The notes beneath the pieces are model-generated. The model made no database searches. It was not told where the DNA came from and saw only the letters and a list, made by a program, of their open reading frames with translations. Both the position numbers and the translations under genes were made by a program. Shown in pieces: positions 1 through 8,033 of a stretch of 64,000 bases of DNA. This DNA is from Hufsiella arboris (GTDB lineage: Bacteria; Bacteroidota; Bacteroidia; Sphingobacteriales; Sphingobacteriaceae): assembly GCF_009834875.1 (NCBI RefSeq), contig NZ_WVHT01000013.1, forward strand, positions 1-64,000, in the 5' to 3' direction. How positions within the stretch are numbered: the stretch's first letter is position 1; every line of letters begins with the position of its first letter.

Positions 1-93
1 TCATGAGATCTAACTTTGATAAATCAAAGTTCTCTTTTAAACGTTGTAGTATAAATATGTGACGGATGTCATTTATAAACGATTGGTAATCCG

Positions 94-102
94 TATCTTT
101 GC
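94..102 (+). promoter_or_regulatory. Bacteroidota -7 promoter element for the desaturase
   Basis: TATCTTTGC matches the Bacteroidota sigma-A -7 consensus TAnnTTTG and lies 18 nt before the ATG at 121. No convincing TTG -33 element is present at the usual distance. The implied 5' UTR is short. Confidence 0.55.
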
Positions 103-120
103 GTCGATTAAATTAAACAG

Positions 121-1101
121 ATGAATTTCAGTTTTGGTACCAGAAGAGAAGTTATGAAGCATATCGAAAAATATATGCTCGAAAAAATGCCTGAATATCT
201 TAAACCCATAGATACTATCTGGCAGCCTTCCGATCTTTTACCCGATGCAAGCCGCGAGGATTTTTTTCAGGAGATAAAAACATTGCAGGAGAGCGCTGAA
301 GGTCTTTCTTATGATCTTGTGGCAGTCTTGATTGGTGATACAATTACAGAAGAGGCTTTACCGACATATGAATCGTGGTTAACGATGGTTGATGACGTTT
401 CTAAAGATGAGCAGGGTGGATGGATGAAATGGGTTAGACACTGGACCGCAGAAGAAAATCGGCACGGAGATCTTTTAAATAAGTATTTATATTTATCAGG
501 GCGTGTGAATATGCGTCAAATGGAGATATCAACTCAGTACCTCATAGCCGATGGCTTTGACATCGGTACCGGCTCTGATCCTTATCGAAACTTTATATAC
601 ACAAGTTTTCAAGAACTAGCCACCAATATTTCACACAGGCGTGTTGCTTCACTTGCAAAAAAAGATGGCGATACCTTGCTTTCAAAAATGTGCGGTGTAA
701 TCGCATCTGATGAAGCTCGCCATGCAAAGGCCTATATTGATTTCATAAAAAATATTTTTGCAGTTGATCCAAGTGAGGCGATGATCGCTTTTGAAGATAT
801 GATGCGCAAAAAGATTGTGATGCCAGCACATTTTTTACGTGAAGTTGGCTTGCAAATGGGTCAGACTTTTGGACATTTCACAGATGCTGCGCAGCGCCTT
901 GGAGTTTATACCGCGGTGGATTACGTTGACATTCTAAAACAACTGATCGAAGATTGGCAAATTGAAAGTTGTAAGGAGCTCAATGAAGCAGGTGAGAAAG
1001 CAAGAGATTATGTTATGAAGTTACCAGACAGACTTTTAAGAATAGCTGAGAGAATGAAGAATCCCTCTCTGGAATATAAATTTACCTGGATCGCCGGGTA
1101 A
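121..1101 (+). CDS. Acyl-ACP desaturase (stearoyl-ACP desaturase family)
   Basis: 326 aa, soluble ferritin-like di-iron desaturase that introduces a double bond into an ACP-bound acyl chain for membrane lipid unsaturation. The di-iron ligand motifs are visible: a Glu in TITEEALPTYE (about residue 79), EENRHG (111-116), a Glu in FQELAT (about 165) and DEARH (197-201). This is the paired ExxH pattern of the FAB2-type family. Length fits bacterial members. ATG at 121 follows a clear -7 element. It is transcribed alone and ends at a perfect palindromic terminator shared with the convergent small gene. Exact chain length and double-bond position cannot be read from sequence. Confidence 0.92.
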   Translation: MNFSFGTRREVMKHIEKYMLEKMPEYLKPIDTIWQPSDLLPDASREDFFQEIKTLQESAEGLSYDLVAVLIGDTITEEALPTYESWLTMVDDVSKDEQGGWMKWVRHWTAEENRHGDLLNKYLYLSGRVNMRQMEISTQYLIADGFDIGTGSDPYRNFIYTSFQELATNISHRRVASLAKKDGDTLLSKMCGVIASDEARHAKAYIDFIKNIFAVDPSEAMIAFEDMMRKKIVMPAHFLREVGLQMGQTFGHFTDAAQRLGVYTAVDYVDILKQLIEDWQIESCKELNEAGEKARDYVMKLPDRLLRIAERMKNPSLEYKFTWIAG

Positions 1102-1108
1102 CTAAAAC

Positions 1109-1138
1109 AAAAAAGCAGAGATTAATCTCTGCTTTTTT
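1109..1138. terminator. Bidirectional intrinsic terminator
   Basis: An exact palindrome: six A, GCAGAG, ATTAAT, CTCTGC, six T. Read either way it forms a GC-rich stem followed by a U run. It can therefore stop both the desaturase transcript and the convergent small gene. Confidence 0.85.
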
Positions 1139-1295
1139 GTTTTGAGCCCTTGTCAGTGTTCGAATTGCTGGTTTGGTCGGATTGTTGTCCGCCAGAATTG
1201 CTGATACCTGTTTTTTTCTTGTCCTGTTTTGTTGAATGGAATGCTCTGTCAGATGTACTGTTACCCTGTGTTTGATTTTTTACTGTATTTTTCAT
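1122..1295 (-). CDS. Small hydrophilic protein of unknown function
   Basis: A 57-aa reading frame starting at MKNTVKNQTQ. An upstream in-frame start at 1334 is possible but adds an unlikely hydrophobic stub. The product is rich in S, N, Q, K, D and G, with no hydrophobic segment, so it looks intrinsically disordered. The stop codon falls inside the bidirectional terminator, which is compact but possible. I recognise no family. The frame may be a genuine small Bacteroidota ORF or non-coding. Confidence 0.4.
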   Translation of the reverse strand: MKNTVKNQTQGNSTSDRAFHSTKQDKKKTGISNSGGQQSDQTSNSNTDKGSKQKSRD

Positions 1296-1396
1296 AGCCA
1301 GAAATTTAATTCGGTAATAGAAATATAACGGCATATCTGTTCAGATGTTTAAATTTTCAGTAGTCAATTCACGGAAAGCGCCAAATCTTATTTTCG

Positions 1397-1405
1397 TATC
1401 TTTGC
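1397..1405 (+). promoter_or_regulatory. -7 promoter element for the radical SAM gene
   Basis: TATCTTTGC, identical to the element before the desaturase, ends 9 nt before the ATG at 1415. The transcript would be nearly leaderless. Confidence 0.5.
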
Positions 1406-1414
1406 GGAATTGAT

Positions 1415-2386
1415 ATGGGAACAGCAGTTGATTTTGGGCATAAAACCTATAATTATTATGGTGCTTACCTTCGTAAAAAGTACGATGGCAAACGCGTATT
1501 TAAGATAATTGTTGACGGTGGATTCACCTGCCCAAATAGAGATGGGAGTAAAGGTTATGGCGGTTGTACCTATTGTAATGTAGATTCATTTACGCCCGAG
1601 TTGTCAAGGACACTGCCTACCATCCGTGAGCAGATTGAACAAGGGATGCAGCGTGCCATCAAAGGCTATGCTGCAGAAAAGTTCATTATTTACTTCCAGC
1701 CGAATACAAATACTTACGCTCCCACGCATTACCTAAAAATGATGTATGATGAAGCATTAAGTATAAATACTGAAAACATCGTTGGTTTATCGGTTGGTAC
1801 ACGTCCTGATTGTATTGATGCTGAAAAGGTAGATCTGCTGGAGAGTTATTCGGACAGATTTGATGTAGATCTCGAAATGGGAATGGAGTCAATTTATAAC
1901 GAGACATTGGCTAAAATCAACAGAGGCTGCACACATGAAGAATTGGAAAAGGCGCTGACTTTAGCAGCAAACAGAAAACTTGACCTTTGCGTACATACAA
2001 TTTTTGGATTTCCCTGGGAGAGTCGTGAGATGATGTTACGCTATGCCGACGAAATCAACCGCTTTCCGCAAATCAAGTTTGCTAAGTTACACCATCTTCA
2101 TATTGTCGAGGGATCAATAATGGGTGTCAAATACAAACGGGAGCCGTTTAAAGTGTTTACCCTGGAAGAATATACAGATTTTTTGGTTGAATTTATTCCG
2201 CTATTACGACCGGACATCGTTCTTCAGCGTTTGTTTGGACTGGCGGACTATGATCTTTTGATTGCACCGAACTGGAACCTGAAAAAAGCCGAAATACAAA
2301 CCTATATCGATAAGCAATTAGAGAGAAGAGGAGCGGTCCAAGGATCGAAGTATAAACCTTTTATATTATCTCCGCAGGCTGTTTAA
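1415..2386 (+). CDS. YhcC-type radical SAM protein (TIGR01212 family)
   Basis: 323 aa. The N-terminal cluster region has Cys at FTCPNRDG, then GGCTYCN, giving the widely spaced C...CxxC arrangement of the YhcC/Elp3-related radical SAM group rather than plain CxxxCxxC. A following segment, IIYFQPNTNTYAP, and the VGLSVGTRPDC and DLEMGMES motifs are typical of this family. The biochemical role of YhcC proteins is not established; a tRNA- or metabolism-related radical reaction is inferred. Its last 26 bp overlap the end of the convergent SRPBCC gene. Confidence 0.85.
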   Translation: MGTAVDFGHKTYNYYGAYLRKKYDGKRVFKIIVDGGFTCPNRDGSKGYGGCTYCNVDSFTPELSRTLPTIREQIEQGMQRAIKGYAAEKFIIYFQPNTNTYAPTHYLKMMYDEALSINTENIVGLSVGTRPDCIDAEKVDLLESYSDRFDVDLEMGMESIYNETLAKINRGCTHEELEKALTLAANRKLDLCVHTIFGFPWESREMMLRYADEINRFPQIKFAKLHHLHIVEGSIMGVKYKREPFKVFTLEEYTDFLVEFIPLLRPDIVLQRLFGLADYDLLIAPNWNLKKAEIQTYIDKQLERRGAVQGSKYKPFILSPQAV

Positions 2387-2840
2387 ATATTTCATCAATT
2401 TTATTCTTCCGATAGAAAAATATATCATTCACTTTTTTATAGACGATCAACTTGTCTATTAGTGTTCCTATTAAACCAAATGGAATAGCGTAAGTTAAAA
2501 TGTCCCGCATCACCACGCCATTTTCAACTTCTTCGAAAACATGTTGATGTACCCACAATTTATACGGGCCGGACTTTTGTTCGTCAACAAAAAGCTTATT
2601 CCTTTCCACCTTTGTAATCACTGTAATCCATTTTAGCGGAATATGGAACAAAGGCGATACGGTATAGCTGATTTCTTGTCCTTCAAACATCTTAACATTC
2701 TCATTCCAATCTGAAATAATTCTAAAATTCATCGAAGGTGGAGTTATCAGGCCCAGATTTTCCGGGTTAGAAAAGAAATTCCATACATTTTCAATTGTCG
2801 CTGGGACGAATTGATCAAAATTTAATGTTGTAGTGTTCAT
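2361..2840 (-). CDS. SRPBCC (START/Bet v1-like) family protein
   Basis: 159 aa, cytoplasmic, no signal peptide. It begins with the pattern FVPATIENVWNFFSNPENLG, common to SRPBCC ligand-binding proteins, continues through a beta-rich core, and ends with a long helix (GLIGTLIDKLIVYKKVNDIF) like the C-terminal helix of this fold. It resembles the small cell-division-inhibitor/SRPBCC proteins of Bacteroidota, whose ligands are unknown. The 3' end overlaps the radical SAM gene tail to tail by 26 bp, so the two transcripts are antisense over that stretch. Confidence 0.75.
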   Translation of the reverse strand: MNTTTLNFDQFVPATIENVWNFFSNPENLGLITPPSMNFRIISDWNENVKMFEGQEISYTVSPLFHIPLKWITVITKVERNKLFVDEQKSGPYKLWVHQHVFEEVENGVVMRDILTYAIPFGLIGTLIDKLIVYKKVNDIFFYRKNKIDEIFKQPAEII

Positions 2841-3025
2841 AATCCTATTTTGGATGATACTTTATTGATTTTTCAGATAAAAATCCAGCAATTTAATAAA
2901 TAGTACGGCTTATATTTAAAGAAATGGCCATTTTTTTAAAAAAAATTATGATTTTAATATAAAATAATCGTAATTCGTGATATTATTAAATTAAACAAAC
3001 CAATAACCAATTAAATTTTCAAAAA

Positions 3026-4399
3026 GTGATAAAAAGAATTGTTCCTCTTCTGGTTTTAGCTGTTGTCGCGATAGGTTCAATATTCATTCCTTCGGTTTCG
3101 GCATTTAGTGACGTTAGTAAGTATAACGGTGCCGACATCGCATGGGTTTTAGTTGCCACAGCATTAGTGTTTATTATGACGCCAGGTTTGGCTTTCTTTT
3201 ATGGGGGAATGGTTCACCGAAAAAATGTGCTGTCCACAATGATCAAGAGTGTGGTTGCGGCGGGCGTTGTAAGTGTTCTTTGGGTGGTTGTCGGTTTTAG
3301 CTTGTGTTTTGGTAAAAGCTATCATGGCGTTATCGGCGACCCTTCAACTTTTTTCTTTTTTAAAGGAGTGATGTCCGGCCAACCATGGAGTTTAGCGCCA
3401 ACTATTCCTTTGGCTTTGTATGTGCTTTTCCAATTAAAATTTGCTATTATAACTCCGGGTTTGGTTGTTGGTGCCGTTGCCGAACGGATCCGTTTCACAT
3501 CATACATATTATTTATTTTATTATTCAGCTTGCTTGTATACGCTCCACTTGCTCATTGGACATGGCATCCTGACGGATTTCTATTTAAGTGGGGTGTGTT
3601 AGACTTCGCAGGTGGAACCGTTGTTCATATTTCTGCTGGTTGCGCGGCTTTAGCAGGGGCCTTAGTTTTAAAGCGCCGAAAAGTTCATATTGAGCAAAAG
3701 GAAGTCCCTCCGGCAAATATTCCTTACGTACTTATTGGAACAGCGCTTCTCTGGTTTGGGTGGTTCGGATTTAATGCCGGGTCATCACTCGGTGCAAACG
3801 GTTTGGCGGTAGCAGCGTTCGCAACAACAAATACAGCTGCGGCTGCTGCCGGGATAGCCTGGATGTTTTTTGATGTCGCCCGCGGAAAAAAACCATCTGT
3901 TTTAGGATTTTGCATTGGGGCAGTTGTCGGGCTTGTAGCTATTACACCAGGTGCGGGTTTTGTGGCAGTGCCTCAAAGTATTTTTATCGGAGTTATCGCA
4001 TCTATTATATCCAATCTGGCGGTGCACTGGAAACATAAATCGCGATTGGACGATACGCTTGATGTTTTTCCATGTCACGGACTTGGCGGTATTGTAGGAA
4101 TGATTTTAACTGGAATTTTTGCTACCAAAACGGTTAATGCTGCTGGCAACGATGGCTTATTTTACGGAAACGCTGCCTTTTTCATTACACAGCTAAAAGC
4201 GTTAGCCATCGTGGTGGTATATAGTTTTACTGTATCATACGGCATTTTCAAGCTAATTAATCTGATACAACCGCTCAGGGTTTCAGAGCAGGAAGAAGAG
4301 CTCGGCCTTGACGCCACACAACATAATGAATCATACGCAACAGGATCTATAGTTATAACAGAAAGGGGAAACGCTATCGAAACAGAAATAATTCAATAA
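3026..4399 (+). CDS. amt: Ammonium transporter (Amt/MEP/Rh family)
   Basis: 457 aa inner-membrane ammonium channel. A GTG start at 3026 gives a cleavable signal-like segment (residues 1-26, ending SVSA), as in AmtB. The core has about 11 membrane segments. The conserved Asp and first pore His lie in DFAGGTVVH (D193, H201), and the second pore His is in DVFPCHGLGG (about H351). The periplasmic entrance FFYGGMV and the cytoplasmic tail LINLIQPLRVSEQEE also match. A porin gene follows 37 nt downstream with no promoter seen, suggesting an operon. A PII (glnK) gene, the usual neighbour, is absent here. Confidence 0.95.
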   Translation: MIKRIVPLLVLAVVAIGSIFIPSVSAFSDVSKYNGADIAWVLVATALVFIMTPGLAFFYGGMVHRKNVLSTMIKSVVAAGVVSVLWVVVGFSLCFGKSYHGVIGDPSTFFFFKGVMSGQPWSLAPTIPLALYVLFQLKFAIITPGLVVGAVAERIRFTSYILFILLFSLLVYAPLAHWTWHPDGFLFKWGVLDFAGGTVVHISAGCAALAGALVLKRRKVHIEQKEVPPANIPYVLIGTALLWFGWFGFNAGSSLGANGLAVAAFATTNTAAAAAGIAWMFFDVARGKKPSVLGFCIGAVVGLVAITPGAGFVAVPQSIFIGVIASIISNLAVHWKHKSRLDDTLDVFPCHGLGGIVGMILTGIFATKTVNAAGNDGLFYGNAAFFITQLKALAIVVVYSFTVSYGIFKLINLIQPLRVSEQEEELGLDATQHNESYATGSIVITERGNAIETEIIQ

Positions 4400-4436
4400 A
4401 TCACATAATCACCTTATTTAACTAAACAACTTAACT

Positions 4437-5492
4437 ATGCTAAAGAAAATTACCTTCATGGCCGCCATGTTCACTGGCGGAGCCTTCGGGGCGGATGCGC
4501 AGGATTCAACAGCCACATCTCCCTTACAAATTTCGGGATCGGTGGATACGTATTATAAATACGATTTTTCCGGAACGCCAAATATACCGACGAGCTTTGC
4601 GTCTGATCAGAATTCTGTTTCCCTGGGAATGATTGATCTGGCACTTAAGAAAACGACCGGTAAAGCTTCTTTTGTAGGTGAGCTTTCTTTCGGGCCAAGA
4701 GGGCAGGCACAATCAATTCCTAACGCTGACGGTGTTTATGACGAGACGACCAACAGCTTTCACATTCAAAATCTTTATGTGAACTATGCTTTTTCGGATA
4801 AATTTTCCATGACAGCTGGTTATATGGGTACTTTCATTGGCTATGAAATTATTTCGCCGGTAGGTAACTTCAATTATTCAACATCCTATCTGTTTACAAA
4901 CGGCCCGTTTCAGAATGCCGGAATTAAAGGTACTTACGCATTTTCAAGCAAAGCAAGTTTGATGGTTGGCTTGTTTAACGATTGGAACGTCTATCATGAT
5001 TTCAATGGCGTTTCACATATTGGCGCTCAATTGATGGTCGCCCCGGTAGAGGGCTGGACAGCTTATTTTAACTTTCTTTCCGGGCGGTCTGATGGGGCGC
5101 CGGGCACCGGAACTATTTTTGACCTGACAACAGCATATCAGATCACTAGCGGCTTTAAGCTTGGTTTAAATGCTGCGGACTACACCGTGTCAAACGATAA
5201 TGGTGGTTACAGTGGAGTAGCATTATATCCCCAATATGCCTTTAATTCGTCATTCTCCTTAGGCCTTCGCGGCGAATACTTTAAATATAAAGATGTAGCT
5301 GGGGAAGAACAACCAGATTTTAAAGCAATTACATTGTCAGGAAACTTTAAATCGGGCGGTTTAACATTTATTCCTGAAATACGTTTCGATAAAAGCTCGA
5401 ATGATGTATTTGCCAGCGGACCCAGTTTTGCCGGTAGTCCCAATACGTCAAAAGCTTCACAATTTTCTCTTGCGGTTGTGTATGCTTTCTAA
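4437..5492 (+). CDS. Outer-membrane beta-barrel porin (BBP2/OmpL-like)
   Basis: 351 aa with a signal peptide (residues 1-21, ending GADAQ) and alternating amphipathic strands ending in an aromatic residue (VVYAF), the outer-membrane insertion signal. Phrases such as SGSVDTYYKYDFSG and FHIQNLYVNYAFSDKFSMTAGYMGT are typical of the putative beta-barrel porin-2 family. Placed right behind amt, it probably lets ammonium or small nitrogen compounds across the outer membrane; that role is inferred from position. A terminator follows the stop codon. Confidence 0.82.
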   Translation: MLKKITFMAAMFTGGAFGADAQDSTATSPLQISGSVDTYYKYDFSGTPNIPTSFASDQNSVSLGMIDLALKKTTGKASFVGELSFGPRGQAQSIPNADGVYDETTNSFHIQNLYVNYAFSDKFSMTAGYMGTFIGYEIISPVGNFNYSTSYLFTNGPFQNAGIKGTYAFSSKASLMVGLFNDWNVYHDFNGVSHIGAQLMVAPVEGWTAYFNFLSGRSDGAPGTGTIFDLTTAYQITSGFKLGLNAADYTVSNDNGGYSGVALYPQYAFNSSFSLGLRGEYFKYKDVAGEEQPDFKAITLSGNFKSGGLTFIPEIRFDKSSNDVFASGPSFAGSPNTSKASQFSLAVVYAF

Positions 5493-5518
5493 ATCATAAG
5501 ATATAAATTGTAATTTAA

Positions 5519-5549
5519 GCCGTCTGTTCATAAAGCAGGCGGCTTTTTA
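5519..5549 (+). terminator. Intrinsic terminator after amt-porin
   Basis: GCCGTCTG and CAGGCGGC pair (one G-T wobble) around a 9-nt loop and are followed by TTTTT. The hairpin ends 3 nt before the next ATG, so the following gene must have its own start or depend on read-through. Confidence 0.75.
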
Positions 5550-5552
5550 ATT

Positions 5553-6146
5553 ATGAAACAGACGGTAATTTTTTTCTTTTTTTTAGCGATCTCCATTTGT
5601 GCCATGGGTCAAAAGCAAACTTTACCTATTGATGAGCAGGGAAAGTATACGTTGTTTGAAGTAGTTAATAAGCCAGGGCTTAACGTTGATTCTTTGTCTC
5701 TGCGAGCGAAATCTTTTTTTAAAAGCAGTGGCTACAAAACACTTAAATTGGAAAATTTACAGGGCGATTCGATATATTCTGCAAAAGGCAAGTTTATGGT
5801 GACCAAGGCGGTGTCTGGTATTGGCCACCCAAGCGGTGATGTGGATTATAAATTGGTACTCGAGCTTCGGAACGGCAAATACCGTTACAAAATAACCGAT
5901 TTCGTTTATACTGAATATGAACGTGACAGGTATGCGAACTTTGTTCCGGGAACAGTAAAAACACCGCTAGAAACGCCACCCGGAAAACTGAATAAAAGCG
6001 AGTGGGAGAACACCATGAATTCTGTGACGATACAGGCAAAGAAGCTTGCACAGTCATTAAAAACATTTATAAACAATCCTGTCAATACGAATACAAAAAA
6101 GCAGGCGGATAAAAAAACCGAGAAAGTAGAAACTGATAAGTGGTGA
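5553..6146 (+). CDS. DUF4468 (TBP-like fold) secreted protein
   Basis: 197 aa with a signal peptide (residues 1-19, ending CAMGQ). The mature part matches the DUF4468 pattern common in Bacteroidota: a helix (LRAKSFFKSSGYKTLKL), a strand containing YSAKGKFMV, then YKLVLELRNGKYRYKITDFVY. The C-terminus is a long charged helix rich in Lys. Function is unknown; the product is probably periplasmic or outer-membrane associated. It converges with the thioredoxin-like gene, leaving only 6 nt between stops. Confidence 0.7.
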   Translation: MKQTVIFFFFLAISICAMGQKQTLPIDEQGKYTLFEVVNKPGLNVDSLSLRAKSFFKSSGYKTLKLENLQGDSIYSAKGKFMVTKAVSGIGHPSGDVDYKLVLELRNGKYRYKITDFVYTEYERDRYANFVPGTVKTPLETPPGKLNKSEWENTMNSVTIQAKKLAQSLKTFINNPVNTNTKKQADKKTEKVETDKW

Positions 6147-6152
6147 AACTAG

Positions 6153-6608
6153 TTATTTAAGTTCCGATTCAATAATCGAAATCATATTGTCGAATTCTTC
6201 AACCGTATAGCCGCTTGATTGGTAAATTATCGCACCGCTAGCATTAACTAAAACATTTCTTGGTATCAACTGGGTTGCAAAAAGGTTATAAACGCGCCTT
6301 AGTTCGTCGGGGACAATTGGAAAAGTAAAACCGTAATGTCTTTTAAATCCATTTACAACACCCCATCGTTCATCACGTGCAAAAGATAGAACGGCCAGGT
6401 TTTCATTGCTGTATCTTTCCCAGATTTCTTTTTGGACACGAGGCAGTTCAACTCGGCAATGGCTACACCAGGTAGCAAAGAAGTTAATAAGAACTACCTT
6501 ACCCCGATAGTTTTTAAAGGAATCGACTTTCTGCTTTTCTATACTAAAAGGAAAGTCTGGTACTTGGTCGCCGACTTGTAACAATGAATTTGTATAACGA
6601 GTTTCCAT
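6153..6608 (-). CDS. TlpA-like thioredoxin-fold protein
   Basis: 151 aa. It contains the redox motif FATWCSHCRVE (WCxxC near residue 47), the TlpA/ResA-type opening GKVVLINFFATWC, and a cis-Pro-equivalent region LIPRNVLVNASG. No signal peptide or membrane anchor is visible, unlike most TlpA/ResA proteins, so it may act in the cytoplasm or be exported by another route. It is probably a thiol-disulfide oxidoreductase. It lies 26 nt from the YkuK-like gene on the same strand and may be co-transcribed with it. Confidence 0.85.
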   Translation of the reverse strand: METRYTNSLLQVGDQVPDFPFSIEKQKVDSFKNYRGKVVLINFFATWCSHCRVELPRVQKEIWERYSNENLAVLSFARDERWGVVNGFKRHYGFTFPIVPDELRRVYNLFATQLIPRNVLVNASGAIIYQSSGYTVEEFDNMISIIESELK

Positions 6609-6634
6609 GGTTCAACCTGCCGTTTGTTGAAAAA

Positions 6635-7108
6635 TTACTGAACCATTTTATTAGCACAGGCAGAGCTGGCAAAGGCTTCCGGTTTTGCTTTAAATACAAA
6701 TCCCATACTTAGGATGTAACCCATAGCTTCATGCAGCGCCTGGTTTGATTTAAACATTGGGTTGGTGTTGATATCGGCATGAACTTCCAGGTCAACATCG
6801 TAAAGATCAAGTAAATCACACAGTGAATAAGCTGTTTCGATTGATTTTTGAACTTCCGTTAACATGCGTTCCTTTATGCTCATTTTTTTCGAACTGCGTT
6901 CCTGATGAATGAACATAAAACCTCCCTTTTTTTCACGAAGAAAAACGATGACGGTCGCAAAGTCAATTATTGAACCCTTTACCTGCGAATCGGTACCGAC
7001 ACATACTTTAAGTTTGTTACTCAGGGCATACTCCCGCTCAATTGCCTGCTTAACTTCCTGATGAATAGGTAGACGGATGAGTTCTCCGCTGAATTTTTTC
7101 CAGGTCAT
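6635..7108 (-). CDS. YkuK/DUF458 RNase H-like protein
   Basis: 157 aa. The pattern KVCVGTDSQ near residue 37, the acidic strand DLEVHADIN and the C-terminal ASSACANKM are hallmarks of the DUF458/YkuK family, which has an RNase H-like fold. GTDSQ supplies the first catalytic Asp; HADIN and the C-terminal region would supply the others. The substrate is unknown. It is probably first in a two-gene unit with the downstream thioredoxin-like gene. Confidence 0.75.
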   Translation of the reverse strand: MTWKKFSGELIRLPIHQEVKQAIEREYALSNKLKVCVGTDSQVKGSIIDFATVIVFLREKKGGFMFIHQERSSKKMSIKERMLTEVQKSIETAYSLCDLLDLYDVDLEVHADINTNPMFKSNQALHEAMGYILSMGFVFKAKPEAFASSACANKMVQ

Positions 7109-7342
7109 ATATTTCAGTTTATGGTTGAACGACCTTTTCTGCGCTTTGCAAAATTTTTAGAGGTCTTATAAAGATAAAAGGATAAGTGATATAAAAAATG
7201 AAAAGGGGGGTTAATTAATTGTTAACATATTAACAGTCAGTAAGGTTTGAGATCACATAGACAATCTTTGAAGTACAATAATCACAAATGCGGAATGGAC
7301 CCAGAACGGATTCTAGCCGGCGATATAATCGCAGCTTTTAGT

Positions 7343-7350
7343 TATTTTTG
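7343..7350 (+). promoter_or_regulatory. -7 promoter element for the Mpo1-like gene
   Basis: TATTTTTG fits TAnnTTTG and ends 18 nt before the ATG at 7369. Confidence 0.45.
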
Positions 7351-7368
7351 CCGTCAAACCTGATTTAA

Positions 7369-7878
7369 ATGAGTACCAAGAAAATTGAGAAACGACCAAT
7401 CGATATATATTTTGATCAGTACGCCGAATCACATCATAACCCGACAAACAAACTGATACATTGGATATGTGTTCCACTTATCTTTTTTAGTATATGCGGA
7501 TTAATCTGGGCTATTCCTTTTCCTTATTTGAATTTCCTGGGAAAGTATAACGGATACATCAACTGGTTTTCTTTCGTGCTGGCGGCCGTTATTTATTATT
7601 ACTATCGTTTATCGCCGGTGCTATCGTATGCCATGCTGATTCTGATTTTTGTTTTCAGCGCTGGTATTGTTGGTTTAGAAAAGATGAATACACTTAACGG
7701 CTGGCTTCCTATGTGGGTTAGTTGTTTGATTATTTTTGTTGTGGCCTGGATTGGGCAGTTTATCGGGCATAAGATTGAAGGGAAAAAACCATCGTTTTTA
7801 ACGGACCTGAAGTTTTTATTGATCGGTCCTGCCTGGTTGCTGCATTTCTTATTTAAAAAGGCTGGTATCAGGTATTAG
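7369..7878 (+). CDS. Mpo1-like (DUF962) membrane protein, putative 2-hydroxy fatty acid dioxygenase
   Basis: 169 aa. The N-terminal YAESHHNPTNKLIHWICVP carries the clustered His residues that bind iron in the yeast Mpo1 family, followed by four to five membrane segments and a second His in QFIGHKIEGKKPS. The C-terminus GPAWLLHFLFKK is also typical. Mpo1 proteins oxidise 2-hydroxy fatty acids during alpha-oxidation of sphingolipid-derived chains. Sphingobacteria make sphingolipids, so this role is plausible but inferred. Confidence 0.85.
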   Translation: MSTKKIEKRPIDIYFDQYAESHHNPTNKLIHWICVPLIFFSICGLIWAIPFPYLNFLGKYNGYINWFSFVLAAVIYYYYRLSPVLSYAMLILIFVFSAGIVGLEKMNTLNGWLPMWVSCLIIFVVAWIGQFIGHKIEGKKPSFLTDLKFLLIGPAWLLHFLFKKAGIRY

Positions 7879-8033
7879 TTGGTAAGTCCTATTGACTTGC
7901 TTTGCAATTTGGAATAAACCCATCGCTGCATATTTGAGGCGTACGCCGAATGTTCCTGTTATCCGTCGAAAAAGCGTGGTGGGTGTCTTACAAGAAAGTA
8001 CTTTTGGTTAGTGATGCACTTAAGACACAATCT

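Noticed and set aside
7211-7245. A PHO-box-like site in the TTAATTAATTGTTAACATATT stretch
   Set aside because: placeholder
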